A stretch of DNA of 28,766 nt from Schoenoplectus triqueter. Its lineage: Eukaryota; Streptophyta; Magnoliopsida; Poales; Cyperaceae. Under the pieces are notes generated by a model. It was not told where the DNA came from. It did not search any database and worked only from the letters and a program-made list of their open reading frames with translations. The stretch is from the NCBI GenBank assembly GCA_964058805.1, contig CAXKVV010001703.1:1-28766 (forward strand), read 5' to 3'. The translations under genes and the position numbers were made by a program. Shown here piece after piece: positions 11,173 to 20,299 of this stretch (position 1 is its first letter; every line of letters starts with the position of its first letter).

Positions 11173-11198
11173 CGTACGCACGTCTCGTCGTGCGTACG
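11173..11198. other. 10-bp perfect-stem hairpin near the LTR end
   Basis: CGTACGCACG (11173-11182) and CGTGCGTACG (11189-11198) are exact reverse complements separated by six bases, about 50 bp from the LTR terminus. A second small hairpin, CGCCGATGTCGGCG, lies near 11058-11071. They could help RNA folding or 3' processing, but there is no poly-T tract to support a terminator call. Confidence 0.7.
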
Positions 11199-11253
11199 TG
11201 GCGGGATTAAGCACCCCTAACCCGATTCAATTATTTTGGGGTGTGACAGATAC

Positions 11254-11400
11254 AATCTGAAATCTAAAATAATCTAACACTAGATGACTCGATACTCGAT
11301 CCGACTCGACCACACTTATAACGATAATCTTACTGAATCAAATTGACTCAATCTATTCCGACCTAAACGTGCCCGACTCGTCCATTCCCACCTCTAAAAA
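11254..11400. repeat. 65-bp minisatellite, right half of a split array
   Basis: The array resumes directly after the second GATAC with AATCTGAAATC, TAAAATAATCTAACAC and GATGACTCGATACTCG, in phase with the units that end at 6081. It runs into CCATTCCCACCTCTA (about 11380-11394), whose complement TAGAGGTGGGAATGG is the classic end of plant hAT-like repeats. The minisatellite may therefore lie within a hAT-type element. Confidence 0.7.
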
Positions 11401-11518
11401 GAAGAAATATAAATTATAGTAACAATAATCTCAGTGAGTCAAATTTATCCAATTTCGAACCGAATCCGTCCGATCAGTTGGAATGCCACCTCTAAAAAAA
11501 GAAATGGAAATTGTAGTA
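11320..11518. repeat. 101-bp tandem duplication of a hAT-like repeat end
   Basis: AACGATAATCT (11320) and AACAATAATCT (11421) start two diverged copies that both pass through a GACTCG or GATCAG block and GGAATG-type CCACCTCTAAAAA, then an AAATTNTAGT tail. Each copy therefore carries the TAGAGGTGG end motif on the minus strand. Confidence 0.65.
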
Positions 11519-11759
11519 GCCTTTTGTTTTTCCCAGAAAACAATCACATCAAAAGTGGTACCATAAAAAACATCAAAAGAGTGGTAATATTTCTGCTCAA
11601 ATCTCATCATGTGATGTCAACGCCTATTCATAGGTGTCCATAATCCTTGCTACTTTTTAGCGTTAATTTCCACACTCCACGAAAAGTACTAGTAAAGAAG
11701 TCTTTCTGGATGGTATCGTAACTCACGAGTTACGTAAAGACAACGTTTAATACAATTTA
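11519..11759. other. Short unassigned spacer
   Basis: About 240 bases of ordinary A+T-rich sequence with no repeat or gene signature. The 69-codon plus-strand frame at 11434-11643 starts in the tandem repeat and has no domain. Confidence 0.4.
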
Positions 11760-13264
11760 GGCACGGTATTGCAAATTAAGCAATAATTTTGGAAGTGTGG
11801 TAATTTTGGAAGAGTGATAAAATAGTATTTTTTTTGGAAGAGTGGTAGAAGAGTGGTAGAAGAGTGGTATTTTTAACTATTTGGAAGAGTGAAAATATTA
11901 TTTGGCAATTGTTACTCAGAATAGTTAAAATATGAATAATTATGATATTAATAATGATGATGATAATAATAATAATAGTAAAATAATAATCATAATAGTA
12001 AGATAATAATAATAATAAAGTAATAAAAATAATCATAATAAATAATAATATTATAATAGTAATATAATAAAAATATAAACATAATCATAATATAGTAATA
12101 TAATAATAAAAAATTATAATTACAATCATAATTATAAAAATATAATAATAATAAGTAATCATAATTTTAATAATATAATCATAATATAATAATCATAATC
12201 ATAATCATGATAATAATAATTATAGTCATAATCATAATAATATAACCATAATCATAATCATAATAATATAATAATAAAAATATAATCATGATCATAAAAA
12301 TAATTATAAATAATTATAATTATAATAATATAATAATAAATTAATCATAAATATAATCAACATGTAATAATATAATACAACATAATAAAATAATAATAAA
12401 GTAATAAAAAAATCATAATAAATAATAATATTATAATAGTAATATAATAAAAATATAAACAAAATCATAATATAGTAATATAATAATAAAAATTATAATT
12501 ACAATCATAATAATAATAAGTAATCATAATTTTAATAATATAATCATAATATAATAATCATAATCATAATCATGACAATAATAATTATAGTCATAATCAT
12601 AATAATACAACCATAATCATAATCATAATAATATAATCATAATCATAAAAATAATTATAAATAATTATAATTATAATAATATAATAATAAATTAATCATC
12701 ACTATAATCAACATATAGTAATATAATACATAATAAAATAATAATAAGTAACAATAATCATAATCATAATCATCATAATATAATAATATAATAATAAATA
12801 ATCTCGATCATAATAATATAATAATAAAATAATTATATTTATATTCATAATATAATAATATAATATTAAAATTATATTTATAATAATAATAAATAATATA
12901 ATAATACTAATGGTAATAATAATATAATAACAATAATGATAATAATAATTTAATGATAATAATAATATTAAATAATAATCATAATATTAATATAATAATA
13001 AATTATAATCATAAATAAAATATAATAATATAATAATACTAAATCTTAATCATAATCATAATATAATAATATAATACATCATAATCAAATAATAATCGCT
13101 ATTCCGACGAGAGCTAATCCGGTATTCCACCTATAAGTTGGTATACTGGATTAACATTATTCCGCACTCTTCTACTTAGTCTAAAATTCGTTTGGCAAAT
13201 TAATTCGTCGGAATAGCTATTCTATTCCAACTTTTTGCTATTCCATTGATTGCCAAACACTCCC
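11760..13264 (+). mobile_element. GGG...CCC-ended element with TAA-rich core (copy 1)
   Basis: Almost base-for-base alignable, apart from insertions, with the complement of 22522-23564. The left end reads GGCACGGTATTGCAAATTAA; the right end complement reads GGGAGTGTTTGGCAATC. Near the left end are six copies of GGAAGAGTGR or AGAAGAGTGG; near the right end the complement (CACTCTTCTA) recurs. About 1.1 kb in the middle is nearly all TAA, ATAATC and ATAATCATA steps. A hairpin, AATCCGGTATTCC against GGTATACTGGATT, lies at about 13120-13155. The GGGNNYGTTTGGCAA end is like Tourist/PIF-Harbinger MITEs. Flanking bases are TTA and TGA, so no clean duplication remains. No protein is encoded. Confidence 0.75.
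12011..12750. repeat. 381-bp internal duplication in the TAA-rich core
   Basis: AATAATAAAGTAATAAAAA and the following ATAAATAATAATATTATAAT occur near 12010 and again near 12391, and the match continues through AGTCATAATCATAATAATA and beyond. Copy 2 of the element has one version only, which accounts for most of the length difference between the copies. Confidence 0.7.
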
Positions 13265-13454
13265 TGAGTAATGTAAACAATGTATTTCCCTCTAATTCTG
13301 CTCACAAAAAAAAATGCAAAAATGCACAATTATTGCATGTACTTGGATTAAATGATTGTAAACAAAAATACATTCTTTTGACTTTCAGATCGAATTCAAC
13401 AATATTAATTATGGATCTACGCCTCCAGCTTTAAATTACAAAGAATGAAAATGA
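13265..13454. other. Short unassigned spacer
   Basis: Some 190 bases of A+T-rich sequence between two repeats. The only open frame (13246-13434, 62 codons) starts in the neighbouring element and has no recognisable domain. Confidence 0.4.
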
Positions 13455-14065
13455 TTGCGTATTAAAAACGGGGCGGATCGGGTCAGGATGGGGTGGATTT
13501 GTACGGGTCAGCGGGTTTTGACGGGATGGATTAACGAGTTTTTACAAAACGGGTTAGAATATGTTCATTTTGGGGGTTTGACCGCTACTCATCCTAAACT
13601 CATCGGATCGGCGGGGTGGGGCTGGACAAAGCGGGACGGGTCGAATCAGGAACATGACGGGTCGGCGGTTTTTTTTTTCAAAATTAAAAAATAACTCAAT
13701 AAAATCCAGAAAAATTCTCAAAAATTATTATTAAGCATATTAAAATTATATAACTATTTATATTTTTGACATTTTTTTAATTTTCCCTCATTTATTTGAA
13801 TTTTTTAATTTTCCCAGATTTATCAGGTATTGGATCGGGTTTGCACGGGTTTCCTTGATCGGGTCGGGAGCGGGTTTGCACAGGTTAGGCGGGTCGGGTC
13901 GGATCCAAAATGGGTCGGGTCCAGGATGAGTTTTTTTGAATTTTTTTTCTTGCACCCGTTTTAGATCCGTCGGTTCCAACGGATCACGGGTCCAACGGAT
14001 TGAGTCACGGATCGAGGCGGATCGGGTCACGGCTACGGATACAATGAGTCAGGTCTGACCCATGC
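13455..14065. mobile_element. GGGTCGGGTC hAT-like repeat
   Basis: Two GC-rich blocks, 13460-13670 and 13830-14060, full of GGGTCGGG, GCGGATCGGG and GACGGG, flank a T-rich middle. The left edge ATTAAAAACGGGGCGG resembles the complement of the right end of the repeat at 2340-2554, suggesting that the two belong to one family in opposite orientation. No clear terminal duplication is seen. The 79- and 80-codon frames inside are repeat by-products. Confidence 0.6.
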
Positions 14066-14163
14066 AGATTTTTTTTAAACACTATTGCAGATTAGCTTGC
14101 CTTGATCAGTGCGGCACCAGTTCCAGCACAGGAGATGGTGATGCACGGGCTGACAAAGGGCTT

Positions 14164-16030
14164 CAGTGGCGGAGCTCCAGCGGTAATCAATAGGGAACCA
14201 CATCACCTACACACCTAAAAAAATTCCGTAGATACAATTTTTTTTTTTGAACGGCAGACGAAGTATTAATGATTCTGATTTAATAATAATAAATTTTATA
14301 TATTAAAATTTATATTTAGACTTTTTATAATCATTCAAATTAAATTGAGTCATGTAGATTTTTCTATGAAAATCTTCGCACAGTAAATTTTCCATAAAGA
14401 ATACGCGCCCAATCAAGAGGGGGCATCAATTATAGATAATTATATGAACAAAAAAGAAGTATCAAAATAATATTTGAAATGATGTTAAAAGTTCCGCTTG
14501 TGAACAAAAAAAACATATATATAATGATGTTAAAATTCTTATCACAATTCAAAGACAAATTCTTTATTCTATATAACTTAATATTAAAGTATACTATAGT
14601 AAATTAATTAATAATTTGTCTGTAGCTGCTGTGAATAAAAAAAAACAGACATAAATTTCTTCCAAAAATCCTATGAACGCCCTGAAATTGAAAAAAATGG
14701 AATTATTCTTTAAAAAAGGAAATAGAGCATTTTATGAAATAAAATGAAGTAAAAAAAAATAAGTGTAACATACTAACATACATGATTAATTCATCAGAGT
14801 AAACCATAAAAGTTAGAGATTCGCTCTTCTTTTCTTAAACTTCTTAAAACCAAAAGTAATATCATTATAATTATAGCTCTCAGCAATTTCACCTTGGATG
14901 TAGGCTATTAGTAAGAAACTAATCTTCATTCTTATTATACAATTTTGTCTAGAGCAGAAAATACATGTTCAGTGTTTATTGTTGATACTAGAAGAGTGAC
15001 AAGTAAACGAATCAATCTACCAATAAAATTGTAGATGATATGCTTATTTGTTTCGATAAGACATTGACACAACTCAGTTAAAGTCGATATCTTTTCAAAT
15101 CATCACAACTTAAAATATCCACAACAAAGTGATACAATTGATGCCCTAATGCCTCTCTCTTTTTGAGTAAAATCTTCACAGTAGTATTTTTCCGCCATTA
15201 ACATAAGTCACCATTATTGGAAGACCTGAAATTATTTTTTGGAACTAATATGGCACTAAGAGATAAAACATCAATTACTTTCTCATTAAACCTATAATTC
15301 AGCTCTTGTAAACTGTGTGTCAATTGTAACTAAAAGTGTCTCTATTAAAAAATAAAGCTCCTTGATAAAATGATCAGGTTGACGACGAGCATGAAGACCA
15401 TGTAGAATATAAGTTCCATTCATATTTGAAACATTAATATCATGACTTTCACAAAACTTAATGAGTTTATCAAAGATAATCTCCCAATCATTCTCTCCTG
15501 TGATTTTTTAAGCATGACTAAGAATTTCAGTAATTTCTAATACATTTTTCATCATGCACAAGACAAATACAAACTTAAAATCTTCTAGATGATTAAAAGC
15601 TACATCTACCTATGCATGGACTGAATCGACGGATGCGTCAACATATATGTTATGAAGTACAAAACTAACTGTATTAAATATTTTCATGAGGTTGGAAATT
15701 GAACTCAAACGAATACTCCATCTAGTACCTCCCGATCATTTCAATGTGCAAATCTAATTGGTTCCTTGACCTGTCTCAAGCTCATCAATGACTAGCATGC
15801 ATGCAAGCTCAATCACTTGAGAATTATAGAGTGAACCACGTTTGGTAGAGTTGTCAATCATATGTAGATCAACTTTTCAAAAAATGGTACATCTTTAGAT
15901 GCGGCAACCGAATTAAATTGTAAATGATGAGCATAATAGTGAACATAATATGCATACAAATACTCCTTGAGAAAAAGAGCTCGTTGTCCTGATCTGGATT
16001 GTGCTCCGTGTGATCGCATGTTTAACAAGT
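14164..16030 (-). mobile_element. Remnant of an autonomous hAT element
   Basis: CAGTGGCGGAGCTCCAG at 14164 is the type of end seen on plant hAT elements with the DUF4371/TTF-finger class of transposase. Downstream of it, after about 600 bp of A+T-rich non-coding DNA with short A runs, comes the 3' end of the matching minus-strand transposase. I do not find a complementary GCTCCGCCACTG on the far side, so the 5' end, including the TTF finger and the first catalytic region, is deleted or unrecognisable. Confidence 0.6.
14813..16030 (-). pseudogene. hAT transposase (DUF4371 / hAT dimerisation class), decayed
   Basis: Read on the minus strand, fragments in changing frames follow the family order. 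RALFLKEYLYAYYVHYYAHH at about 15920-15985 matches the AYYVHC.AH block. Then ELETGQG and GGTRWS (about 15715-15790) match GxIETGxGLNQ and PGDTRWGSH. AEKYYCEDFTQKE at about 15165-15205 matches A..FYP.DFT..E. LTELCQCLIETNKH at about 15035-15080 is followed by the RLIRLL..LVSTINTEHVFSA block at about 14945-15020, the hAT C-terminal dimerisation region. The end, GFKKFKKRRANL, stops at 14813-14815. Numerous stops and shifts rule out function. In an intact element this enzyme would cut and rejoin DNA at the transposon ends. Confidence 0.85.
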
Positions 16031-16039
16031 CGAGAGAAT

Positions 16040-16843
16040 CGGGTCCTTATTGAGAGATATAACCTAGAGGTAAGAGAAAAAGAGGGTAGAGAGGTGAGAG
16101 CAGAAGAATGGACAAGACTAGATAATAGAGTTTCACCTTTTTAGAAAAAAAAATGAAAGAAAAAAGAGATGGCGGAACTAAAAAAAGAGCTAGAGAGGGT
16201 TACTGTTGGAGACAAAACTAAGTCAATTAGAGAACAAGCTGGGACCAAAAAGAATGATGTTCTCAATGTATTATTTTCGCCTTCAAGTGAGTGATATTTT
16301 AGAAGGGGGCAGAATGGGCCCAAACTAAAGTTTAGCCTAAAAACTAATAACTCATTATATATTTTCAATTTTAAGGGATGAATTTGGCCAAAAAAACACC
16401 AATGAATGACTTAAGTGTGACCAAAATGAAACACTAGAGTCTTCATTTGATGAACCTCAAATTTTAGTTCAAATAAACACTAAATAAGATTTAGAAACTC
16501 AGTGGGATAATTATGAAAGTTGTTCATTTATTAAAACTTAAATTTTTGATAAGATTAACGTTGATGGGGAGAGAAAATATGATTTTATTTTTGTAGGTGA
16601 AGATGAGGAGGAGAAATAAATAGTAATTAACTTAATCGAGTTCTTCCGACTTATTGGTAGGGAGAATCTACTAACCATACATGAGAAATCAAGTGACGAG
16701 GAAAATCTAACGAATGCATGTCAATCTAAAACAATCGAGGTGAAACTAGAACCTCTAGAGGCCCAAATATAGACCAAATAAATAAAGTGCAAGTCAAAAA
16801 AAATTCCATCCTTCACAAAAACCCTAAATTTTGCCGAGACCAA
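16040..16843. other. Unassigned stretch between two transposons
   Basis: A 41-codon plus-strand open frame at 16169-16294 (MAELKKELERVTVG...) is lysine and glutamate rich and I do not recognise it. It overlaps a 75-codon minus-strand frame without domains. Further on, 16440-16840 is A+T rich with scattered short acidic frames. Nothing here supports a gene call, although part of it could be decayed coding DNA. Confidence 0.4.
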
Positions 16844-17388
16844 TGTGTAACCCTTGATTACCACTAATAATACTAATTTGGTCAATTAGTAAAAAGTATA
16901 AGGGTTAAATTATAATTTTAATAAGTTCTACAACAATCAAACACGAGCAATTTCTAAACCAAAGATAAGAAATAAAATAAAGAGAAATAGTTTATAAATG
17001 CTCAATCAAAGGATTGAGTTGACACGCGATGTAACGAGGTTCGATGTTATGCGCCTACTCCTCGGGTCCCCGGCTTCCCGTCTAATGGTAAGTCAAAGCT
17101 AGTCCGATCTATTCAATCAAATATAAGTCTTGTACAAGGTCGAACTTTGCCCTCTTACACACAAAGGATGAGAGACAAAGCCTAAAGTTAATGAAGTAGC
17201 AAAAGCTAGGAGTAGATTTAGCAATGGAGCAAATCACTCAAATCTCATAAACATTTAGAACAAGTTTAGATCAACTATCTTGAGTTTTAGCTAGGTATAA
17301 CAAGGTTTTCTCAAAGCTCTCTAATGATGGGTATAAGAATCTGTTTTTGCAAGTCTTTTCAACAACTAATGAGAGAGAGATGGTTCCC

Positions 17389-17396
17389 TTTTATAA
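17389..17396 (-). promoter_or_regulatory. TATA box of the LTR
   Basis: TATAAAAG on the minus strand lies about 560 bp into the LTR, followed by GGGAACC and a CTCTCTCTC tract, a normal place for an LTR transcription start. The palindrome cluster lies just upstream of it, where regulatory sites would be expected. Confidence 0.5.
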
Positions 17397-17436
17397 AGAT
17401 CTTGAAAACTAAGCATAACTTACTTTTGACCTTACT

Positions 17437-17697
17437 CCGTTGTACAACGGTCTATACCATTATATAACGGCTTAAGATTCAAACGGTAAGATTGTTAGAG
17501 AAATTTATCCGTTATTTTTGTCGTCTTTTATTTTCCAAACCATTGTGTAACTCTATATAGTGTTACACAACGTTATGTAAAATTTCTCTAAAAATCTAAA
17601 TAAAACAAACTAACTTTCTTGAAGCGTTATCCAACGTTATATGTCATTGTACAACGGTCTATACCGTTGTACAACTTTATATACCATTGTGTAACGG
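17437..17697. repeat. Cluster of CCGTTGTACAACGG-type palindromes
   Basis: CCGTTGTACAACGG at 17437-17450 is a perfect 14-bp palindrome. Variants follow at 17458-17471 (CCATTATATAACGG), around 17542, 17560, 17623, 17646 and 17661, and at 17684-17697 (CCATTGTGTAACGG). They cluster upstream of the LTR TATA box in the element's orientation, which fits a regulatory array. Sireviruses are known for palindromes with CGG/CCG ends in this part of the LTR. Confidence 0.75.
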
Positions 17698-17951
17698 TTT
17701 GAGTAATCTGGTTTGTTTTGTTTATTTTGAACTCAATTTGATTGATTCTAGATTTGTTTTAAACAGGTGAAAAAATACATATTACAATTATTCTCTAGAG
17801 ATCATCTTGCATGTATGGTCTTCGTCTTTTCCTTGAGTTCTTCAATTCCTTTTGCTTGAATTATAACTACTAAATAATCTTACAAGCAATTGGTTAAATT
17901 CAAATGAGGTTTTGTAAATCGACAAATACAAAGAAATTATTTAGTACAACA

Positions 17952-18175
17952 ATCTCCCCCTTTTGACGATTTAAAAAACCAATATATAGTGACAAAAATT
18001 TTGTAGGAAATTTTGATATGGCCCGGTGTTCTATTTTCTCCCCCTTTTTGGAAATCGACAAAAGGGTGAAGTTTGTAACGTAGACTCCTCTTATTTAGTG
18101 CATTAAAAAAAATTGAGCATAGCTCCCCCTTAATTTAGCAATTCCCAAATTATTTTGAGCAAAAGCTCCCCCTTA
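17952..18175 (-). promoter_or_regulatory. Polypurine tract with repeated GGGGGAG motifs
   Basis: On the minus strand AAAAGGGGGAGAT (about 17952-17964) directly precedes the LTR and is the likely plus-strand DNA primer. Three more tracts lie upstream: AAAAAGGGGGAG near 18038-18049, and two AATTAAGGGGGAGCT boxes near 18121-18135 and 18164-18178, both followed by a GCTCAA-type sequence. Such multiple tracts are a known Sirevirus feature. Confidence 0.75.
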
Positions 18176-18468
18176 ATTGAACAACCCCGTTTATTCTAAT
18201 CAATTTAGCAATTCCATATTGTTGAGAGATAGTAATTAATGAGAGTCATAATTAATGGAGCAATTAATCTTATCTTGATCACACAATCATAAAAATAATC
18301 AAGCCACACATCATAAAGTCTCAAATATAAACATAATCAAGTCTCAAATTTTAAGAAGTCTCAAAAAGTCTAAAGATCATAAACATAAGCAACACAAGTA
18401 TTCAAACGAAATCCTAAGTGAAACCTTAATCATATACCTAAAGGAATTTAAAGAAGAGATAGATGAAA

Positions 18469-19934
18469 CTAGAGAGTAGGATCAAGCTCCATGTCGTTTC
18501 CTCCTCGAGATGAGCTTGGTGCTTGGGGACCACCATGAGTAACCTCACTCCCATAGCGTCCTATCCACCCAACGGCTACGGCATAAGCATCATCATAGAT
18601 TGCCTTCGTGTGATTGTTCGTCTCATGGCACATTGTGAAGAGGTTTTGTTGTTGAGCTTTGACCCATCCAAGTTCTCGACAAAAATCCTTTGATTGTCGG
18701 CCATTTTCATTACCGTTTCATGAAGTTGCTTTTGGTTAGCAATTATTTCATTGTTTTGCAACTCAATACGGTCAAACCGATCTCAAGTTGCACGTGCAAA
18801 GTCGTTGAAAGTAGTAGGGATTGGCACAAATGAACTTCCGAAATCGATTTGAGTAGCGATTTGTGTTGGTGGAGGTGGAAGAGTTGGATCCGTATATTGG
18901 TTTGGAAGAGCTTGAGGGTGACGAATCCACTCATTTTTACTTTGGTTGGCTGGGATGAGTTTATTACCATCTTTCACAAAGTCATAATTTTTGGTCATTT
19001 CATTCCAAAGGTTATTGGGACGGGTGAAGGGTTCATTTGGTTGAGTGAGCATGCTCAAGGCATGAGTGTCAACCCCTTGGTGTTTGATTAACCGATGAAT
19101 GACATTAGCGTAAGGTAATGATGCTCGAACATAGTGTAAGCATGAGGCCATGTGTGATATGATAATAAAAGGAATGTTGAATTTTTGATCCGTGAGGCCA
19201 AGAAGGTGACGGAGAAAGAAAAGATTCTCATATTGTATGTTGGTTTTGATATCCCTTTTTGGGGTTAGGATATTGTTGACGAATAGAAACGCCAACTGGT
19301 GTACCGCAGGTAAATCGGTTGCATAGAAGTCAACATATTCATCCTTATTAAACCAACCCCTAACTTGTGCCCATGTCTCCTCGGGTGGTTTTGGCCAATT
19401 ACCATGAGTCACATACATTTCTTCAAGGTCATCCCCAATTGGTAAGTTAAGGGCCACAGAAAGCGACTCACAAGTTACCTAAATTGTTTGTCCCCCGATA
19501 TAACTTTGATAACCAAATTCATGTTCAAGACGGGTTAGGTTTGCATATAATGCTTTAACAATGTTGCTATGGTATGGTTCATTACATTCTATCAACCCCC
19601 GCATACCCCAATGGTCTACATAGGCCTCAATCGTGTTTCGTTCCCAATTTGGAAGACTACCCATTTTCTTGTAATAATAGGGATCACAAAGTTTTCGATT
19701 ACCATACCCTTGAAAGGTTGTGAATGCGGCGTGATCCTTGAAGAGAAAGGTGTTGCCGGCATCGTCAAGGTGATTGAAGTGGGTTGGATCCCATTGTTAA
19801 GGCATCGGGAGAACCGGCACTAGAGTCGATTGAGTGACCTCATCATGGGGTGTGGTGTCCTTGCCAGCCTCTTGAGAACCGGAGGCCATCTTGGATCTCT
19901 TGCCCTTGGAAGCGAAGGTTTTAAGTTTTTCCAT
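18469..19934 (-). pseudogene. Retroelement protein with putative plant transposon domain (gag position), broken
   Basis: The start at 19934 gives MEKLKTFASKGKRSKMAS, a basic N-terminus. The frame then has stops at 19797-19799, 19479-19481 and 18783-18785 and a frameshift near 18680, after which it runs to a stop at 18469-18471 (about 488 codons in all). The middle shows NIVKALYANL, then LSVALNLPIGDD, then ENLFFLRHLLG and LPYANVIHRLIKHQGVD. This order is that of the putative plant transposon protein domain (a Pfam family I recall as Transposase_32) seen in many LTR-element open frames. The C-terminus, DRFDRIELQNNEIIANQKQ, is predicted-helix, coiled-coil-like, followed by an S-, G- and N-rich tail. 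The molecular role of the family is not known to me; a structural gag-like role is inferred from position. The reading frame is otherwise well preserved, so decay is recent. Confidence 0.75.
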
Positions 19935-20167
19935 GGAGATGATGGGTTTTTGAGAAAGTTAGGGTTTTGAAGAGATTGGGAAAAAGTGGGAAGAAATCAA
20001 GGGTAGATTCGAGATGAGAGAAGAAAGAAGAGCAAATTTCACTAAAGAGGAGGTGAAATGGTTGAGAGAAGAGAGAGTTGGAGGATTGTAGGGTTTAATG
20101 GTAGGGAGGAAGGGAGAAAAGAGAAAAAAATCGAAAATGAGGGGAAGATGAAGGAGAAGGGTCCAGA

Positions 20168-20242
20168 GCGTTACACAACGGTTCCTAGCATTGTAGAATG
20201 GAAGGGGTCGTTGTATGACGGATGGGAAGCGTTGCACAACGG
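20168..20242. repeat. CGTTGYRCAACGG palindromes in the leader
   Basis: GCGTTACACAACGG (20168-20181), CGTTGTATGACGG (20209-20221) and GCGTTGCACAACGG (20229-20242) match the theme of the LTR palindromes 2.5 kb away. They lie 230-310 bp upstream of the protein start, in DNA that is otherwise purine rich on the plus strand. Confidence 0.65.
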
Positions 20243-20299
20243 AGGCCAAATTTGTTCTTGGAGGAGGAGAGAGAAGAAAGCAGAAGAAAAAATAAAAAA

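Larger units (their letters stand above)
6082..11248 (+). mobile_element. 5.2-kb LTR-like insertion, probably a giant solo LTR
   Basis: The ends are TGTCAAACC and GGTGTGACA, giving TG...CA with a TGTCA/TGACA inverted pair. The flanks are a perfect 5-bp duplication, GATAC, as expected of retroviral-type integration. I find no second copy of either end inside, no polyprotein, and no primer site or polypurine tract in the right place, so the simplest reading is one solo LTR. LTRs of several kb are known in the Ogre/Tat lineage of Ty3/gypsy, and the right edge GGGGTGTGACA is of a type common in plant gypsy LTRs; the lineage remains inference. A large non-autonomous derivative (LARD) whose LTR borders I failed to see is the main alternative. 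It contains a TATA-like site, a pyrimidine-rich stretch, a 428-bp tandem duplication, GC-rich short repeats and a terminal hairpin. Many short frames lie at 6684-7795 on both strands without recognisable domains. Confidence 0.75.
16844..17951 (-). repeat. 3' LTR of the pol-less element
   Basis: In plus orientation it begins TGTGTAACCC and ends GTACAACA. In the element's own orientation it is TGTTGTAC...GGGTTACACA, with the expected TG...CA ends and a polypurine tract exactly adjacent. A GC-richer block at 17030-17090, ACGAGGTTCGATGTTATG followed by CCTCGGGTCCCCGG, resembles the conserved segment of several plant copia LTRs. The bases outside the LTR are ACCAA; the partner duplication was not found because the other end is missing. 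Confidence 0.7.

Noticed and set aside
11776..12036. 86-codon isoleucine-rich minus-strand frame
   Set aside because: Translation of the TAA/ATAATC low-complexity core.
4150..13290. Shared TAATGTAAACAATGTATTT near 4157 and 13268
   Set aside because: A single short A+T-rich match without extension on either side; may be chance.
13455..14030. Open frames on both strands in the GGGTCGGG repeat
   Set aside because: GC-rich simple repeat lacking stop codons by composition.
16169..16294. 41-codon lysine- and glutamate-rich frame as a small gene
   Set aside because: No recognisable family, a short frame, and a longer frame overlaps it on the other strand; kept only as a remark.
18743..18970. 75-codon minus-strand frame beginning MVINSSQPTK
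   Set aside because: Out-of-phase frame overlapping the conserved retroelement protein, which is supported by the family's block order.
18849..19091. 80-codon plus-strand frame
   Set aside because: Antisense shadow of the broken retroelement protein on the minus strand; the same applies to 19569-19823.
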